Assembly (NCBI RefSeq): GCF_014805625.2
Contig: NW_023998414.1
Location: 42,616,908-42,680,907, forward strand
Reading direction: 5' to 3'
Source of the DNA: Glossina fuscipes
Lineage: Eukaryota > Arthropoda > Insecta > Diptera > Glossinidae
Length of the DNA stretch: 64,000 bases
Shown: positions 26,838 to 39,003 of the stretch, in pieces
Layout: each line of letters begins with the position of its first letter
Numbering within the stretch: the stretch's first letter is position 1
Notes under the pieces: generated by a model
What the model saw: only the letters and a program-made list of their open reading frames with translations
Told to the model about the DNA's origin: nothing
The model's database searches: none
Made by a program: the position numbers and the translations under genes

Positions 26838-28194
26838 GAAATGAATATTCATTTTTAAGATAGAATTACGTTAAACAACTGAACTTGACTGATACGCTTC
26901 AAGTAAACCTCGCTCAGATTATGCCAATTTGGTTTACGCAAATTTCCAAACGACGAACGGTTAGCCGTTTATACGAATGTATATATTGAAAGGCGCAATT
27001 TTATTGTTAAGAAGAAAAGTGAAGCATTTAATAAAGAATTTTTTGGCCAACGAAAAAAACTCTTCTCCAACTCTCTTCTTAATTAATTTCTTCATAATCT
27101 GTTTCGTTATATACGAATATATTGGAAGACATATATCGTAAGAAGGATTTTACTTTCACCTTAAAGCTAGTAAACCTATTAAGAATATATCAAATTAATT
27201 CTCACCCTTTGATTATTACTCGACTATTTAATCGGGGGCTAGAGGGAAAAAACTCAAGTTTTTTGCATGTTTTGTGATATCATGAGTACCCATAAAGCAA
27301 ACAAGGTGGCGCACGTAAGTTGACTTACAATGTCAAGGTGATGATGATGAAAAAGGGTTCACTTCAAATTCCAGAATAGATTTATATTCATTTTCTCCAT
27401 ATATTGCAAAAAAAGTGGTATAGCTTATGCATAAATATCACAGTGTACGAAAATCGGCTGGCACTTGGTTTCATATTTAATCCGTGGCAATCGTATATGC
27501 GAAACTTTACATTCTATTTCGATTTTTACACTCCAGATACGACTAAAGACACGGGCCGTCACATAGATGAATTCTGTCGTTTTGACCTTTCATGAAAACT
27601 TAGTTAGATAATAAAAACCCAGTGGTTCACGAAGGTACATGCAAGAAAGAACCCAATGCTTTATCGCTTCGAGAGCGTATATGAAACTGGAATATCAGAG
27701 ATTGGCTATGGGCCAACTACAAAGAACAGAAGTCCGTCGCTCCACCGCCGGTGTTCCACACGTAGTGATAACTGCGAACACAAATTAGTACTCATCCTGA
27801 CACGCAAGTTTCCTATAGTTCGTATTGTAATGCTTTTAGTTAACCGACATTACTCGGCATAATCTCTCTTGCATTCGAGTTTTCTTGGATTTCCATTTCA
27901 TTTTTAATGGATTTGTAAAGAGAGAGAAGGTCTGCTTTAAATCTTGAGTAGCAGGTAGTTGCTGCTAGTGAGGAAATCTAAAGACATAGGAAAATTGATA
28001 TTCTCGATAGCTTCTTTATGAGCAGGTTCGTCTCCGGGAAGACGGGTCGACATTAAGTTAACTTGGAAATGTACGCTTATCAAAGACATATTTATATGAA
28101 GATAAAAAGCCATAAATTAATAAAAAAATCAAGATAAATAAAAATATGATAATTCATCAACGAGAGAAACGAGATTTGAATTGTTATTACAGCA

Positions 28195-28800
28195 GACGAG
28201 GTTTAAGTATGTCTGTCTGTCGTGGTAAACAATGCTTTTGGCACGAAAATTAAGTCTTTCACTTCAAATCTTGTAGAAACATTAAGAAATATAGGCCGGT
28301 GTTGAAATTGGGCCAAACCGGTCGAAAGATATGCTCATAGTACAACTCAACTTGAGGACACCTCTGTTCTCAAAGGTAGAAAAAAAATCGATTTTTTGCT
28401 TTTAATCTATAACAGATGCAACAATAAAAATTTGCATTTATATTTTATGGGCGGTATTGCAGCACCTGTACAGAAATTGGCCACGCCTACTTAGTACTAT
28501 AGAATATTGAAATTTCATTATTTTGTCAGAACTGTGTACAGCGTTCAGAAAGAAACTTCAGAGACGACATAAAATTCTTCCCTCCTTCGTTGATTAGTAT
28601 CAAACCGTTCCATATATGCTTGTCAGTCCGTCTTCATATCTGTGTTCTTGATTGATGAAGTAAACGTATTCATGATCGCAAATTTGCGGATGTCTGCTTC
28701 GGACAAATGATAGAAATTTCCATTTTTATTCTACGTTATTCTACGTAAAAAGAAATCAGCCACACCCACTCGAGTATGTGAAAATTTAATTTATTGGCTC
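28195..28800. repeat. Probable dispersed fly repeat, unclassified
   Basis: This stretch carries phrases I associate with high-copy noncoding repeats of higher flies: a GTCTGTCTGTC box followed by GTAAAC, a segment about raised sequence like CTTGTAGAAAC, and GCCACGCC/GCCACACCC boxes at about 28480 and 28758. No terminal repeats could be defined and no protein is encoded. Called from pattern familiarity only; a copy-number search would decide it. Confidence 0.3.
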
Positions 28801-29718
28801 CTTTTTAATTTCTAAGTTTTGCTTGATTTTCTTCTTGCGAGAAAAGCCTCTCCTTCCACTCTGTTACGAACAGTGCCAATCAATCTAAGATGTATACCAT
28901 ACGATAGTGTTCAGCCAGCTGCCTGTTTCAGTTCCTGAGATATGGAGAATTACGAAACATAGGTAAGCGAAAATGTATGTACTCTTGGAAGCATATTTAT
29001 TTGTTTTGGCTAAATTATTGTAAGTTATTACGATATTAACATTAAAACAGATACTAGTTGTTGTTGTCTATCTTAAATTATTCCCATAAACCATAGCACT
29101 AATTAGACGAATAAAGAGAGAGAGAGAGAACTCTAAAGATATTTTAATCTGAAATATTATTTATGCCCTATGCAGAAAAGCATTCGTCCGTAGCCAAAGT
29201 GGAATTTTAAATAGACAGAGTAGACGACATGGTGACGAAGCGTCGTTTTAGCGGTAGCCACGTAAGTACAGATAAACTCAGTTCGAAGCCAAACGTTGAA
29301 CGGCTTTTTCACTTTGAAAATGAAAAGGTAAACTTTTTCATTTTTCTTACCACAACTGCCGCAAATGGCAAACGTGTGTATGTAAGGCAAATGATCACTT
29401 TACGCATGCGTATGTTCATTGCTTCAATGTAACCTCTACGTATATGTAAATTAACGAATGGTTTGGTTGGTTGGTTGGAATGTCTGACTTGCAGTGATCC
29501 ATAGCGGTTTTAATCGTCATAACTGGCATGAGGGTTGCTTTCAGATTTTATTTCTCATTATTCCTATTTTATCTTTTGTAAAATAGTCTTCGCCGTTGTG
29601 CGCCGTTTTCTTTTCTTTCGCGTCATCATAAATTCTAATGCTATTAATCCTTTAAAGTTTTCAAATTTAATATTAATTTGCATACAATTTTATGTTGTTG
29701 CTTTTTTTCACTGATTTG

Positions 29719-29745
29719 TTTTTTTTTTTTTTTTTTTTTTTTTTT
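29719..29745. repeat. Poly(T) run of 27
   Basis: Twenty-seven consecutive T residues about 160 bases before the TIR element. Confidence 0.95.
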
Positions 29746-29903
29746 AGATTTTCTTATGGCAATTATTATATATTATATAATAAGTAATAAATCAACGAAA
29801 AATAAAGGAAATGAATAAAATCGGGAAAATAAAAAAATAAAAAATATGCAATAAATCCTGATAAAAGATAAAAACACTATAGTGGGATATAGTCGATTAT
29901 TAA

Positions 29904-30208
29904 ATACCCTACACCGCTTCTTTCAATATAACAGGCATTCACATATCATATGGGAAATGATCGAAACAGCGGTCGAATCTGAATCATATTCAATAATGTC
30001 GGTTCTTGGGCCAAAAGACATCGGTATACCAAATATCCTTAAAATATCCACACAATTGGGGCCAGTGGCTTGAACAGAAGGAAACAAGACAAACAGACAA
30101 GCTTAAATCGGTTCAAAGAGTGAATCGGCACGACGCAGAGCTTGGGTCTATCTTAACTCCTTTTGGGTATTGCACTCATCAACAAAAACTTAATAGCGTG
30201 TAGGGTAT
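29904..30208. mobile_element. MITE-like element, ~305 bp, with terminal inverted repeats
   Basis: The left end reads ATACCCTACACCGC (29904-29917) and the right end GCGTGTAGGGTAT (30196-30208); they are reverse complements apart from one extra C. Both ends carry TA outside CCCTACAC, as expected if a TA target had been duplicated by a Tc1/mariner-type transposase. The interior is distinctly less AT-biased than its flanks (which are almost pure A/T at 29760-29880 and 30230-30480), so the boundaries are visible by composition too. The inner frames (29882-30073, 30006-30203) are short and motif-free, so it is non-autonomous. Family membership is inferred; alternatives are a remnant of a larger element or a foldback repeat. 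Confidence 0.6.
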
Positions 30209-30540
30209 AGCAAGGGATGTGCGTTGTAACAATATACATATGCAAATAGACTAAAGCAAGCAAAGCGATAAATGCATAAAATTTCAAAATAAATAAATGA
30301 AACAAAAACATAAATAAGTTAATAAAATAAGAAAATATATAAAATAATTGCAGTGTAATATATGTAATATGTGAACAAGTAAATACATTAAGTAAAATAA
30401 AATGATGATTTAAAAATCACGAATATAAATTAAACAAATAAGATAAAAGAATTAATAATACAATCACCGAGAACATGGGTGAATTAAATAAAGCAAATAA
30501 AAAATAATAAGAGTTAAATTTCAAAAAAATTTTGAACCCG
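30209..30540. other. Extremely AT-rich spacer
   Basis: Made almost entirely of AAATAA/TAAAT-like words, with no gene and no recognisable motif. Confidence 0.75.
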
Positions 30541-31110
30541 AAAAATTTCCAAATTTTCGCCGTTAACTTTCGATTGCCGTCACGCTCGTCAGTATTTTGC
30601 CGGGTATTCAGATAGGCGAAAAGTAACCGTTCAACCTGCAGGATGTGCTAGCCTATCAATCTTGCTTTGAGGTGCTGAATCGCGTACAGCGAGAGGCTCA
30701 GATGCTCAGGTACTCAGGCGCAATATGGGCTGTATCGTGCTTATGGATGGGCATAGGTATATCGAGGGTAAGTACGCCTACAGCGCTAAAAGAGATAATG
30801 CTCTCGTTAACAGGGTTACAAGGCTTTGGCACCGTTCCCACCTATTCGTCCTATATCGCACAATACATTACAGCACGGGACAATCTACTAGCAGAGGAAT
30901 TTCTTGCCGTGCCTGATGTATCCACTTCTAAGTCAAACGTCGACTAATCAACTACTCCCTCCTTGCGTCCTTCTTTACCTATAACCCTTCATGATCCATC
31001 CATCATGCTCGCGTGTATAGGATAGAAACACATCGCCTGAGTAACTAGTCGTACCCAAAAAAGATCTGTTAAATAAATTTCTTGTCTCTCCGGTGTTTTT
31101 TGGATTAAAA
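30541..31110 (+). other. GC-richer island with unidentified 100-codon frame
   Basis: This patch has near-balanced base use between AT-rich flanks. A plus-strand frame at 30645-30947 (100 codons) overlaps a second frame at 30725-30916. Neither contains a domain I recognise. The second begins GCIVLMDGHRY, superficially like the start of a FLYWCH finger, but the Trp-Arg-Cys and Cys/His ligands are missing. It most likely represents an inserted sequence of unknown family, perhaps a transposon fragment; no poly(A) tail, TIR or TSD was found. Confidence 0.3.
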
Positions 31111-31587
31111 AACGAGCACTTCGTACCTACAATTTTCTATTTATTAAAAAACATTAACTATTTGGTAGCTTTTTTAAATATGAGAGTAGCTCGTAGTCAA
31201 TATTAAATTAAGACCTGCTTTTGAAGGGAATTTACCAGAAAAAACTTTATTTTGTTTTTTTTTTTTTGCATATTACTTTGCATTTCCTTTTTTCTGTTTT
31301 TTCGTTTTTTTTTTTTTTTTGCTGAGATATCATTCTTTAAGCCATGTTAACATTTTTTATCCGTTGTTTTACACAAGAAACATAATGTGAAATCAAGTTG
31401 AATCCCTTTTACGTTTCTATTGAAAATTTATGCCATTATTGTCACTAAATAAACGATCAAATGGCAATTTGGAAGAACAAAATAAAATAAAGAACTTTTT
31501 CCCGCTGCAAGACAAAAAAGACGCAGAAGAAGAGAAAAAATAAGAACGTAGTATTAAATCACCTCCTCGCGTACTCCCACTCTCGCC

Positions 31588-31590
<3 letters not shown>

Positions 31591-31624
<34 letters not shown>
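31591..31624. repeat. (TA)17 dinucleotide repeat
   Basis: Thirty-four perfect bases following a short C-rich CTCGCCCAC box. Confidence 0.96.
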
Positions 31625-31625
<1 letters not shown>

Positions 31626-32155
31626 CCGTTTATTGTGATATTTAAGAAAATTTTCAATTTGTGGCACCGGGTTTTTTAGACTTTTTTGCAGTAAGAAGAA
31701 AAAAAAAAAAAACCCTTTTCTTTTGTAACTATGTATGTGCGTGCGTCAGTTCAATACAACCCTTGCTTTTCAATAACTTGTCTTCATATTTAACGGTTGA
31801 AATAGCGACACTAAATAACAATAACAACATGAAATAAAAAAGTAAAAGTTCTCGTTACAAACAAAACAAAAAAAAAAAACATAAGGAAAAGAAAAGAAAA
31901 ACGAGACGTTTGTTTAAAATGAAATTTGGCGTCTTAAATTATGAGTTTTTTTTTTTTTTTTCTTCTCGGTATGCACGCTTGACATTCCCCAAGGAATTTC
32001 GAAAATTTTTGTTTACAAACTTTTCGACAAGTGTAAAGTTCGGCTGTTTTCTCTTGTAGCATTTGGGGTTTAATATACAGGATTCAGATAATACACAGTA
32101 AGAGCACAAGGGAACGCAAAAAACCGGCGAAAATAGAGCCAGGGTAAGCAAGGGC

Positions 32156-32157
<2 letters not shown>

Positions 32158-32199
<42 letters not shown>

Positions 32200-32200
32200 G
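32158..32200. repeat. (GA)n polypurine repeat
   Basis: Eighteen GA units, one T interruption, then GAGAG. A purine-pure strand of this length can adopt triplex structures and is a typical GAGA-factor type sequence in flies, though microsatellite growth alone explains it. Confidence 0.95.
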
Positions 32201-32437
32201 AAACAGAACAGGCATGCAAGAAAAAAAAAAGAAAAAACAAAAAAAAAAAAATTGATTTCTTGGCCTGAAATTTATATTTGCAATAACTGCTATTTGACAT
32301 CGTTGACAGTTGAATATATGGTTGACATTTCATTTTTGATGTCTCAATTTGTTTACGAGCATAATAAAGAAAACTTGTAATTGCAGGCATTCCACAAAAA
32401 ATTCAACACATCAAATATATAATATAAATATATATAC

Positions 32438-32476
<39 letters not shown>

Positions 32477-33649
32477 TATATAAATAAAGTGACAGAAGAA
32501 AAGTTCATTTTCAGATCAGAAAATAAAATATTATTATTAATATTATTGTTTGGTGTAAAACTTTTTAAAATTCATCGTTTTCATGAATTTGTAAAACAAA
32601 GTAAGCATTAATGACAAACCTTTTCAACCTACAAACTGGACTGTGCCAACAGTCTGAATAAGAGAATATTAAATAAAACGAAACAAAAAAATTAGAAAAA
32701 AAAATTCTCTATATACAGTGATCATTATGTATTTAATTAAAAAATGTTATAAAAAAAAAAAATCTCTCAAGAATTTTTCCGCAAACTATTATAAATAAAT
32801 GAGTAAACGATATAAGCAAATGTTTGGCAACCGTGATAAGATAGGTCGTGCTAAGGTTAACTTATGACCATTGTATTAGCATGGATTTAATATTTTATAG
32901 TGGATCTGATAAGGAAAACAAAAATTTTTAGTATTAAATAATAATCCTGGTACAGACTTACCTTTAATATTGCTTATAAGTTTTTCTAGTAGGAACATTA
33001 AACCGGATGACTCAATAATTCTGTCAATCAAATTTATCAGGAATAAAGCTACGCTTTTCGGGAGGTATCATCGTAAGTGAAAGTAAGTAATAGAGTTAAT
33101 GAATTTCAGTTGCAATTCCTTACGTCAAATAATAGAAATTGTTTTCGAATCAATTCAACAAATTGTACAAAGAGACGATTCCGTTGAGCATCTTGTCAAG
33201 CCGATGAAAAGTCTTTAAGTGACATAAGCATAATTGAATTTCTTCGATTAACTTTCAACTTTAGTTAGTTGTTTAGTCGCGTTTAGTAAGCGAGAGGACA
33301 TCGCCATTAACCGATTAATTCTTTAATTCACCGTTAATCGCTTTATCTTAGCTGATTGAGTTGCTCTGTTGATATGTAAAGTGATTTGTACTTCAGTCTT
33401 TTAGTCTTTAAACAGTTAGAATTGAGTGATCATCATGCATCATGTAATCAATATTGTCTCAATAATTCAACTCAGTTTATTTTGGCTATAGAAAGGCGTC
33501 CATCGATATCTCATATCTCTAGTAGAAAGAAGTACAATAGTTTCAAGGTCACTAGTTTGAGGAACACTGAAAACTTGCTAAATGATGGAATGATTAAAGA
33601 GTACACAATAAAGGCTCAATTACGAGGACGGCTGTTCGACTAAGTCCGA

Positions 33650-33770
33650 TACTTTTGGATTTCTACGAATAGTAACATTTTAAGCTGATTCTGTCGAATG
33701 CTTTACTAAAATTGCAAAATGTATTCAATGGCGTTTGTGTGACCTTTTTGTTAAACGTATCTAAAAAACA
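33650..33770 (-). pseudogene. Reverse transcriptase motif A relic
   Basis: On the minus strand, positions 33687-33713 read NFSKAFDRI, matching motif A of Jockey/CR1-type non-LTR reverse transcriptases, usually (Y/L)xDFSKAFDxV. The first catalytic Asp is replaced by Asn. Sequence just upstream in another frame reads NAIEYI, resembling the VDAIYTD that normally precedes the motif, so a frameshift lies between them. A stop follows about ten residues later and I could not trace the fingers, YADD or thumb. The exact SKAFDR run makes chance unlikely but not impossible. Confidence 0.4.
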
Positions 33771-34139
33771 AACTTTATTACTTATTATGTTAATTGATAA
33801 TAAATTAAAAGGACATTTAATTCAATAACTTTGTATATTTTTCTTTTTATTTTTAATTTTCATATCTTATCATGATTTTCTATTTTTAAATAATTTACTG
33901 TGCAACGAGCGGTAAACCGCATTTATACGCTTACGAAGAGAATTGCTTATGCTGCTGCATAAGTTCATAAGTGTTGATGATTGCATTAAAGCTGGCAATG
34001 ATGATCATAATGACAATAATGATGATGATGATGATGATGACGATTATAACGCACTGTTAAAATTCCATATGTTAAAAGTGCAGCGAGTGCCATCATAGTT
34101 TAAGCATGTTTCATGTCATTTATTACTTGACACTTGTTA

Positions 34140-34250
34140 TTGCTGTTGTTACTGTTGTTCTTGTTGTTGTTGTTGTTGTTGTGATTGTTGATGCTCTTGT
34201 TTTTTTCTTTTGTTGTTGTTGTTATTGTTATTATTATTATTATTATTGAA
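34140..34250. repeat. (TTG)n/(TTA)n interrupted triplet repeat
   Basis: Two clusters of TTG triplets (the longer about seven perfect copies) grade into ATT triplets; a T-rich spacer separates them. Similar TTG-to-ATT transitions recur at 47855-47895 and 60819-60865. Confidence 0.92.
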
Positions 34251-34614
34251 ATGAATTATTTGTGGCTCAATCTTAGTTAGTCTGCACAAAGACAACGGGT
34301 AAGGAGCGATGTAGAATAGCATAAAAAACTACTTGACTTTATTTGTTTATTTTGGCGTCTCTAGCAAAAACTAAATTTTTTTTTTTCGTTTTGAAGAAAA
34401 TGAAATCAAATAAAAGGCAGAATTTCATTAAGTTTTTTTTTTTTTGTTTTTGTTTTAGTTTGTTTTTAAATGCAACACTTTCGAGACACAAACATGCTTT
34501 CATATATATATATATATTTATAAATATGTTGGCACGTAGGTGTTAAAAAGAATTTTTGAATTATATATGTACTTGTATCTCCGCTTACACGTACACATAC
34601 ACATACACACACAA

Positions 34615-34661
34615 ACATATATATATATACATACATATGTATATATATATATATATACATA
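34615..34661. repeat. TA-rich microsatellite at gap edge
   Basis: Alternating TA with CATA/GTATA interruptions runs directly into the N block, so the assembly probably broke inside this repeat and its true length is unknown. Confidence 0.93.
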
Positions 34662-35061
34662 NNNNNNNNNNNNNNNNNNNNNNNNNNNNNNNNNNNNNNN
34701 NNNNNNNNNNNNNNNNNNNNNNNNNNNNNNNNNNNNNNNNNNNNNNNNNNNNNNNNNNNNNNNNNNNNNNNNNNNNNNNNNNNNNNNNNNNNNNNNNNNN
34801 NNNNNNNNNNNNNNNNNNNNNNNNNNNNNNNNNNNNNNNNNNNNNNNNNNNNNNNNNNNNNNNNNNNNNNNNNNNNNNNNNNNNNNNNNNNNNNNNNNNN
34901 NNNNNNNNNNNNNNNNNNNNNNNNNNNNNNNNNNNNNNNNNNNNNNNNNNNNNNNNNNNNNNNNNNNNNNNNNNNNNNNNNNNNNNNNNNNNNNNNNNNN
35001 NNNNNNNNNNNNNNNNNNNNNNNNNNNNNNNNNNNNNNNNNNNNNNNNNNNNNNNNNNNNN
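34662..35061. other. Assembly gap, 400 N
   Basis: Exactly 400 N. The open frames that appear to cross it on both strands are artefacts of reading N as residues. The round number suggests an estimated or conventional gap size. Confidence 0.99.
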
Positions 35062-35340
35062 TAGCTCATGAAAAGTGATTTAATTTATGGTTTTGCATTC
35101 ATGATGTATGACAAGAAGAATGTGCATACAAGCAAACGAACAAATAAATGAGCGAACGACTTGATTTCAATAATCAAGACGATTTTATGGTCATATGCCT
35201 TTGTCTGTATCTATGTATGTATGCGATTTACATAGCTGGCGAATGTTTGCATTTAATGATTAAATGGATTTTAATACAATGAAATGGGTCATAAGTTTAA
35301 CACGTAGATAATCAAAAGTTATAACAACACTAATTAATGA

Positions 35341-35372
<32 letters not shown>
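35341..35372. repeat. (TGTC)8 tetranucleotide repeat
   Basis: Eight perfect TGTC units followed by TCTCC. Confidence 0.97.
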
Positions 35373-35376
<4 letters not shown>

Positions 35377-35514
35377 CATCCGTCTGTTTGCTGAAAGTAA
35401 ACTTCAAAATTGCATAAAATAGAAAATCATATTATTATTGTTATTATAATTATAATTATTATTTATTTATTTATTTACATTTTAGAACCGATTTATGAAT
35501 AAGGATTTTTTTTA

Positions 35515-35545
<31 letters not shown>

Positions 35546-35794
35546 GTTTAATTCGCTCTGCTAAGAATTGAGAATTCAATTAAAAGCATTTAATTAATGT
35601 TACGAATTTATTTATTTAAATTTCGACGTTAATTGGCCCGACGGAAAGTTATTTCACTATATTAATGTAATGAGGGAATAACAATTATTTATTTTATGAA
35701 CACATTTAGATAGTAATTTTGCTTTTAATTAATATTTTGTGCTACAAAAATACATATTTATATATGTACTTACATATATATACATAAATGCATG

Positions 35795-35833
<39 letters not shown>

Positions 35834-36745
35834 GATATATGGAGAAGGACCGAAAGTGTTCGTAATTTATAATGCTTGAGAACTCCGAAATAATATTTTG
35901 CGGTTTTTTAACAAATATTTTTTTATAGTTAACAACTGAGTTCAACTGAAAAATAAAAAACAAGAGATAAAAAAAAAGTAATAATAAACTTGACAAAAAT
36001 TATAACTTAATAATAAAGACAAACTTATAAAAGCCAATTAAAGCACTTACGCACAAATACACCAAAATGAAGTCAAATAAATTAAAAAAAAAAAAGAAGA
36101 AACTAATAAAAAAACAAAATGTAGAGTGACATTAAAATCAAATAAACGCCATAAGTAAAAAAAATTATCTTTAAAAACTAAGGAAATTATCTTGAATGGC
36201 TATCATCAAATATAGGAAATTGCGCAGTGTTTCTTTTTTTTTTTTTTATATTATTTCATTTTTTTTTTTTTTTTTTTTTTGCTTATCAAATCGTTTACAG
36301 TTTTGTTACACTTTTAGTCGACATGTGCTCGAAGTCATCAATACTCGACGCAAAACTCGCTACTTTTTCCCCATTATCTCAGCCTGCTTGCTTAGCTTTC
36401 GTCGAATCTGTTCGCGAGCGTAGCTTTGTCCATTTCGTCCGCCATTAAACCTGATCGGCGATTGATTTAACTTGAGGAGTTATGTATACTTTGTCATCTT
36501 TTTCTAATTTTGCCTTTCGTAATTTCGACACGCGGTGCAACATTTTCAATGAAGTAAAGAGTCAATAGTATAGCCCTGTCGGACGTAATTTCAGTGCCGT
36601 CGATAACTTGTTGTCTATCGGTTATGTGAATGTAACTCAGCTTTCGTGTGTTTGTTGAAATCAAACAGATTTGGTTTGCTTGAAGAGTGAAAGAAATATT
36701 TATTTAAAAGTAAACTTTTACCTATCTTTTGGATAATTTCTGTAG

Positions 36746-36751
<6 letters not shown>

Positions 36752-36789
<38 letters not shown>
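36752..36789. repeat. (CT)n dinucleotide repeat
   Basis: About fifteen CT units with one G interruption near the end. The minus-strand Arg-Glu frame over it is a repeat artefact. Confidence 0.95.
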
Positions 36790-38784
36790 CAAAAAGATTC
36801 CTCCGTTTCAGAGAAAAACAACCAATGATCTATGGAAACCTGTCGTTCTTGGAGTAATTAACGTCTACCGAAAACAGCGGCGAGAGTGAATTCCTAGGTT
36901 GGAAATGTAAAAATTTTCTGAATGCGTTTTGCTGTATTCGAGGAAATTGCTTCATATTGAAAGCTTACGTTCTCGTGCCACTTGCATCAGTTGTTGTTTA
37001 TTTCTTTGTTAGCGATGTCTTTAATGAGTGGGAAAAGCTATCATGTATCATGGCCAGCTGATTCCCTCTAATCGTTCATCAATCCCAAGGTGGTTGTTAA
37101 TGGTTCGCCTAGTCTGCATCATGATTATTTGATGTTTAGTTTTCGCCAGTCAGAGAGGTGTAACAGCATTATCCAGAATAATAACAATTTTCCGCAAATG
37201 GCATTTTTTTTCTCCTTTTTATGGCACACAAATACACCTATTTGCAGTTCTAAAAGGCCACGTTGGATACACTTTAGAGTGACAATCTATGCAATTGCTT
37301 ATAGGTTAAAGACAGCACCCTACAGTGCTATTTACACTCTCTCTTAGAGAGAAACGTCCCAATAGAATAGTTTTTGCTCAGAATTAAGTGAAACATAATG
37401 TAACCACGCCCATGCTCAAAGTGCTCAAAGTCATTAAATCAGGTGTATGGTACACAAGTAGCCCATCAAATGCAAAACAGAAATTGGTTCAAAATTGAAA
37501 TTTAAAACGTTATGCGGCTTATTTTCCATCCAGTTCATGCTTCAGTCCGCTTCTTTGAGAAATTAAAATTTGTCGATTCTACGATCGGTTTTAAAGCGAT
37601 TTAGGAGAAGCTTGACGTTGCGAGCAACAAGCTTCTCTTTGGAGGCAAAAAAAAAGATAAATTCTTGAAAAGCTTTACAACGGCCCCCTACAAGCCCCCT
37701 TTTAAATATATATGTTTATTTATATATATATATATATTTATTGTAATAATTAATAACTTTTAATAATAACAATAAAATTAATATTCTTAGGTTTTTTTTT
37801 TTGTGGCTTAAACGTACTCTACTTGTGCATGTTTGTGTACATGTTTACTACTAACGATGACAAACCCTCCTTTTTGCGTATAACGGTTGTGAATATTTTT
37901 ATATTTCAAGCGCAATTCTTAACGAATTTAATTTACGAGTTCACATTATTAAAAATAGCATATGTGAACTGTAGTGTGCGTATATAGACCAATTACCAAA
38001 AGCCTCTCTCTCTCTCTCTCTATCTATCTCCTGACTTTTTAGACACACACTTTTGCTTCTGCAGAACGTAAAGAAAAAAGAAAAGAAGACAAGAAAAGAA
38101 AAGAAAAGCTTGTAAAATTTTAACTTACAACTGGCTTACTTTAATATTAACATTTAAATATATGTGTATGTATATATGTATGTATGCATGTATGTATATA
38201 TGTATGTATGTGCATATGTGTAATGCGCTAATAAGGAACAGAAAAGTCAAATTGTTAAAAAGCAATAATTTCTATGCAAACTATTGTTTGATTAGCATAA
38301 ATACGAATAATCTAAACCGCCATAGTCGACTTTGTATTCGAAATTAATTTATAATAAATAAGAATAGGAATAAGAAGGCTTGTGTTATTTTTTCTTCTCT
38401 TTTTTTGTTTTGCTTCTCTTTTACATCGCACGGTCATTCGGTAGTGTCGATTGTGTCTCCGCAAGCCATGAATTTCGTTATTATTAACATGATTGTATAT
38501 ATGATTGTATGTATGATTGTTTGCTGTTGGTTGGTTATTAGCTTGTTCTTCGTATTAGCGATATGGAGCGTGCATGGACGAGCTCGATATCGTGAAAGGA
38601 TTTTGACTTTTCTATTGCATATTTCCAGTATTATTGATACGGAGAGCTGAGGAGGTGACCGATTTTAATAATGGTCCACCAATGTGACATTTTATATGTT
38701 AGGTATAAAAAAAGGAAATATTTTAATTTTATTAAAAGTTTTCCATTGTACATACATTGCATACACGCACATATCGATGATCAT

Positions 38785-38817
<33 letters not shown>

Positions 38818-38977
38818 GTCGCCCTCTCTCATAATAGAAATATATGTTAATGATTATAGAATAGATGTGTATGTGTTTTCATCACAAAATATATGTAATG
38901 TCAGGTCATTTCGTAGCACCCTTTCGAGCGCAAATTTACTCATGTATTAGTTCACGTTACCATATTATGGATAAGAA

Positions 38978-39003
38978 TTTTTTTTTTTTTTTTTTTTTTT
39001 TTT
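38978..39003. repeat. Poly(T) run of 26
   Basis: Twenty-six consecutive T residues; no element body was identified beside it. Confidence 0.95.

Larger units (their letters stand above)
21461..29903. other. Noncoding AT-rich stretch
   Basis: No gene was recognised. Contents seen directly: poly(T) at 23219-23243 and 24697-24717, (TA)n at 24992-25022 and 26795-26834, a cluster of TAGTAG/CATG-type triplets at 25330-25400, poly(T) at 29719-29745, and phrases around 28205-28800 resembling dispersed fly repeats (GTCTGTCTGTC near 28210, GCCACGCCTAC near 28480). Confidence 0.6.
31111..33650. other. Noncoding AT-rich stretch
   Basis: No gene recognised. It holds (TA)17 at 31591-31624, a GA tract at 32158-32200, TA-rich sequence at 32415-32480 and a motif-free frame at 33386-33643. 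Confidence 0.62.
33771..34661. other. Noncoding; GAT, TTG and TA repeats up to the assembly gap
   Basis: Contains (GAT)n at 34018-34040, interrupted TTG/TTA triplets at 34140-34250, T-rich tracts and (TA)n abutting the gap. No gene. Confidence 0.75.

Noticed and set aside
29220..29300. Possible first exon: ATG frame followed by CACGTAAGT donor-like sequence
   Set aside because: A consensus donor is expected by chance many times in 64 kb, the 14-codon frame has no similarity and no acceptor/exon partner was found.
30725..30916. FLYWCH-type zinc finger suggested by GCIVLMDGHRY
   Set aside because: The Trp-Arg-Cys core and the Cys/His ligands are absent.
34518..35071. Three long frames of 171-183 codons
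   Set aside because: They cross the 400-N gap and are made mostly of unknown residues; the readable parts are TA/CA repeats.
35341..35372. CRISPR-like array of short repeats
   Set aside because: Units are contiguous TGTC with no spacers; an ordinary microsatellite in eukaryotic DNA. The same holds for the CATA and TATG arrays.
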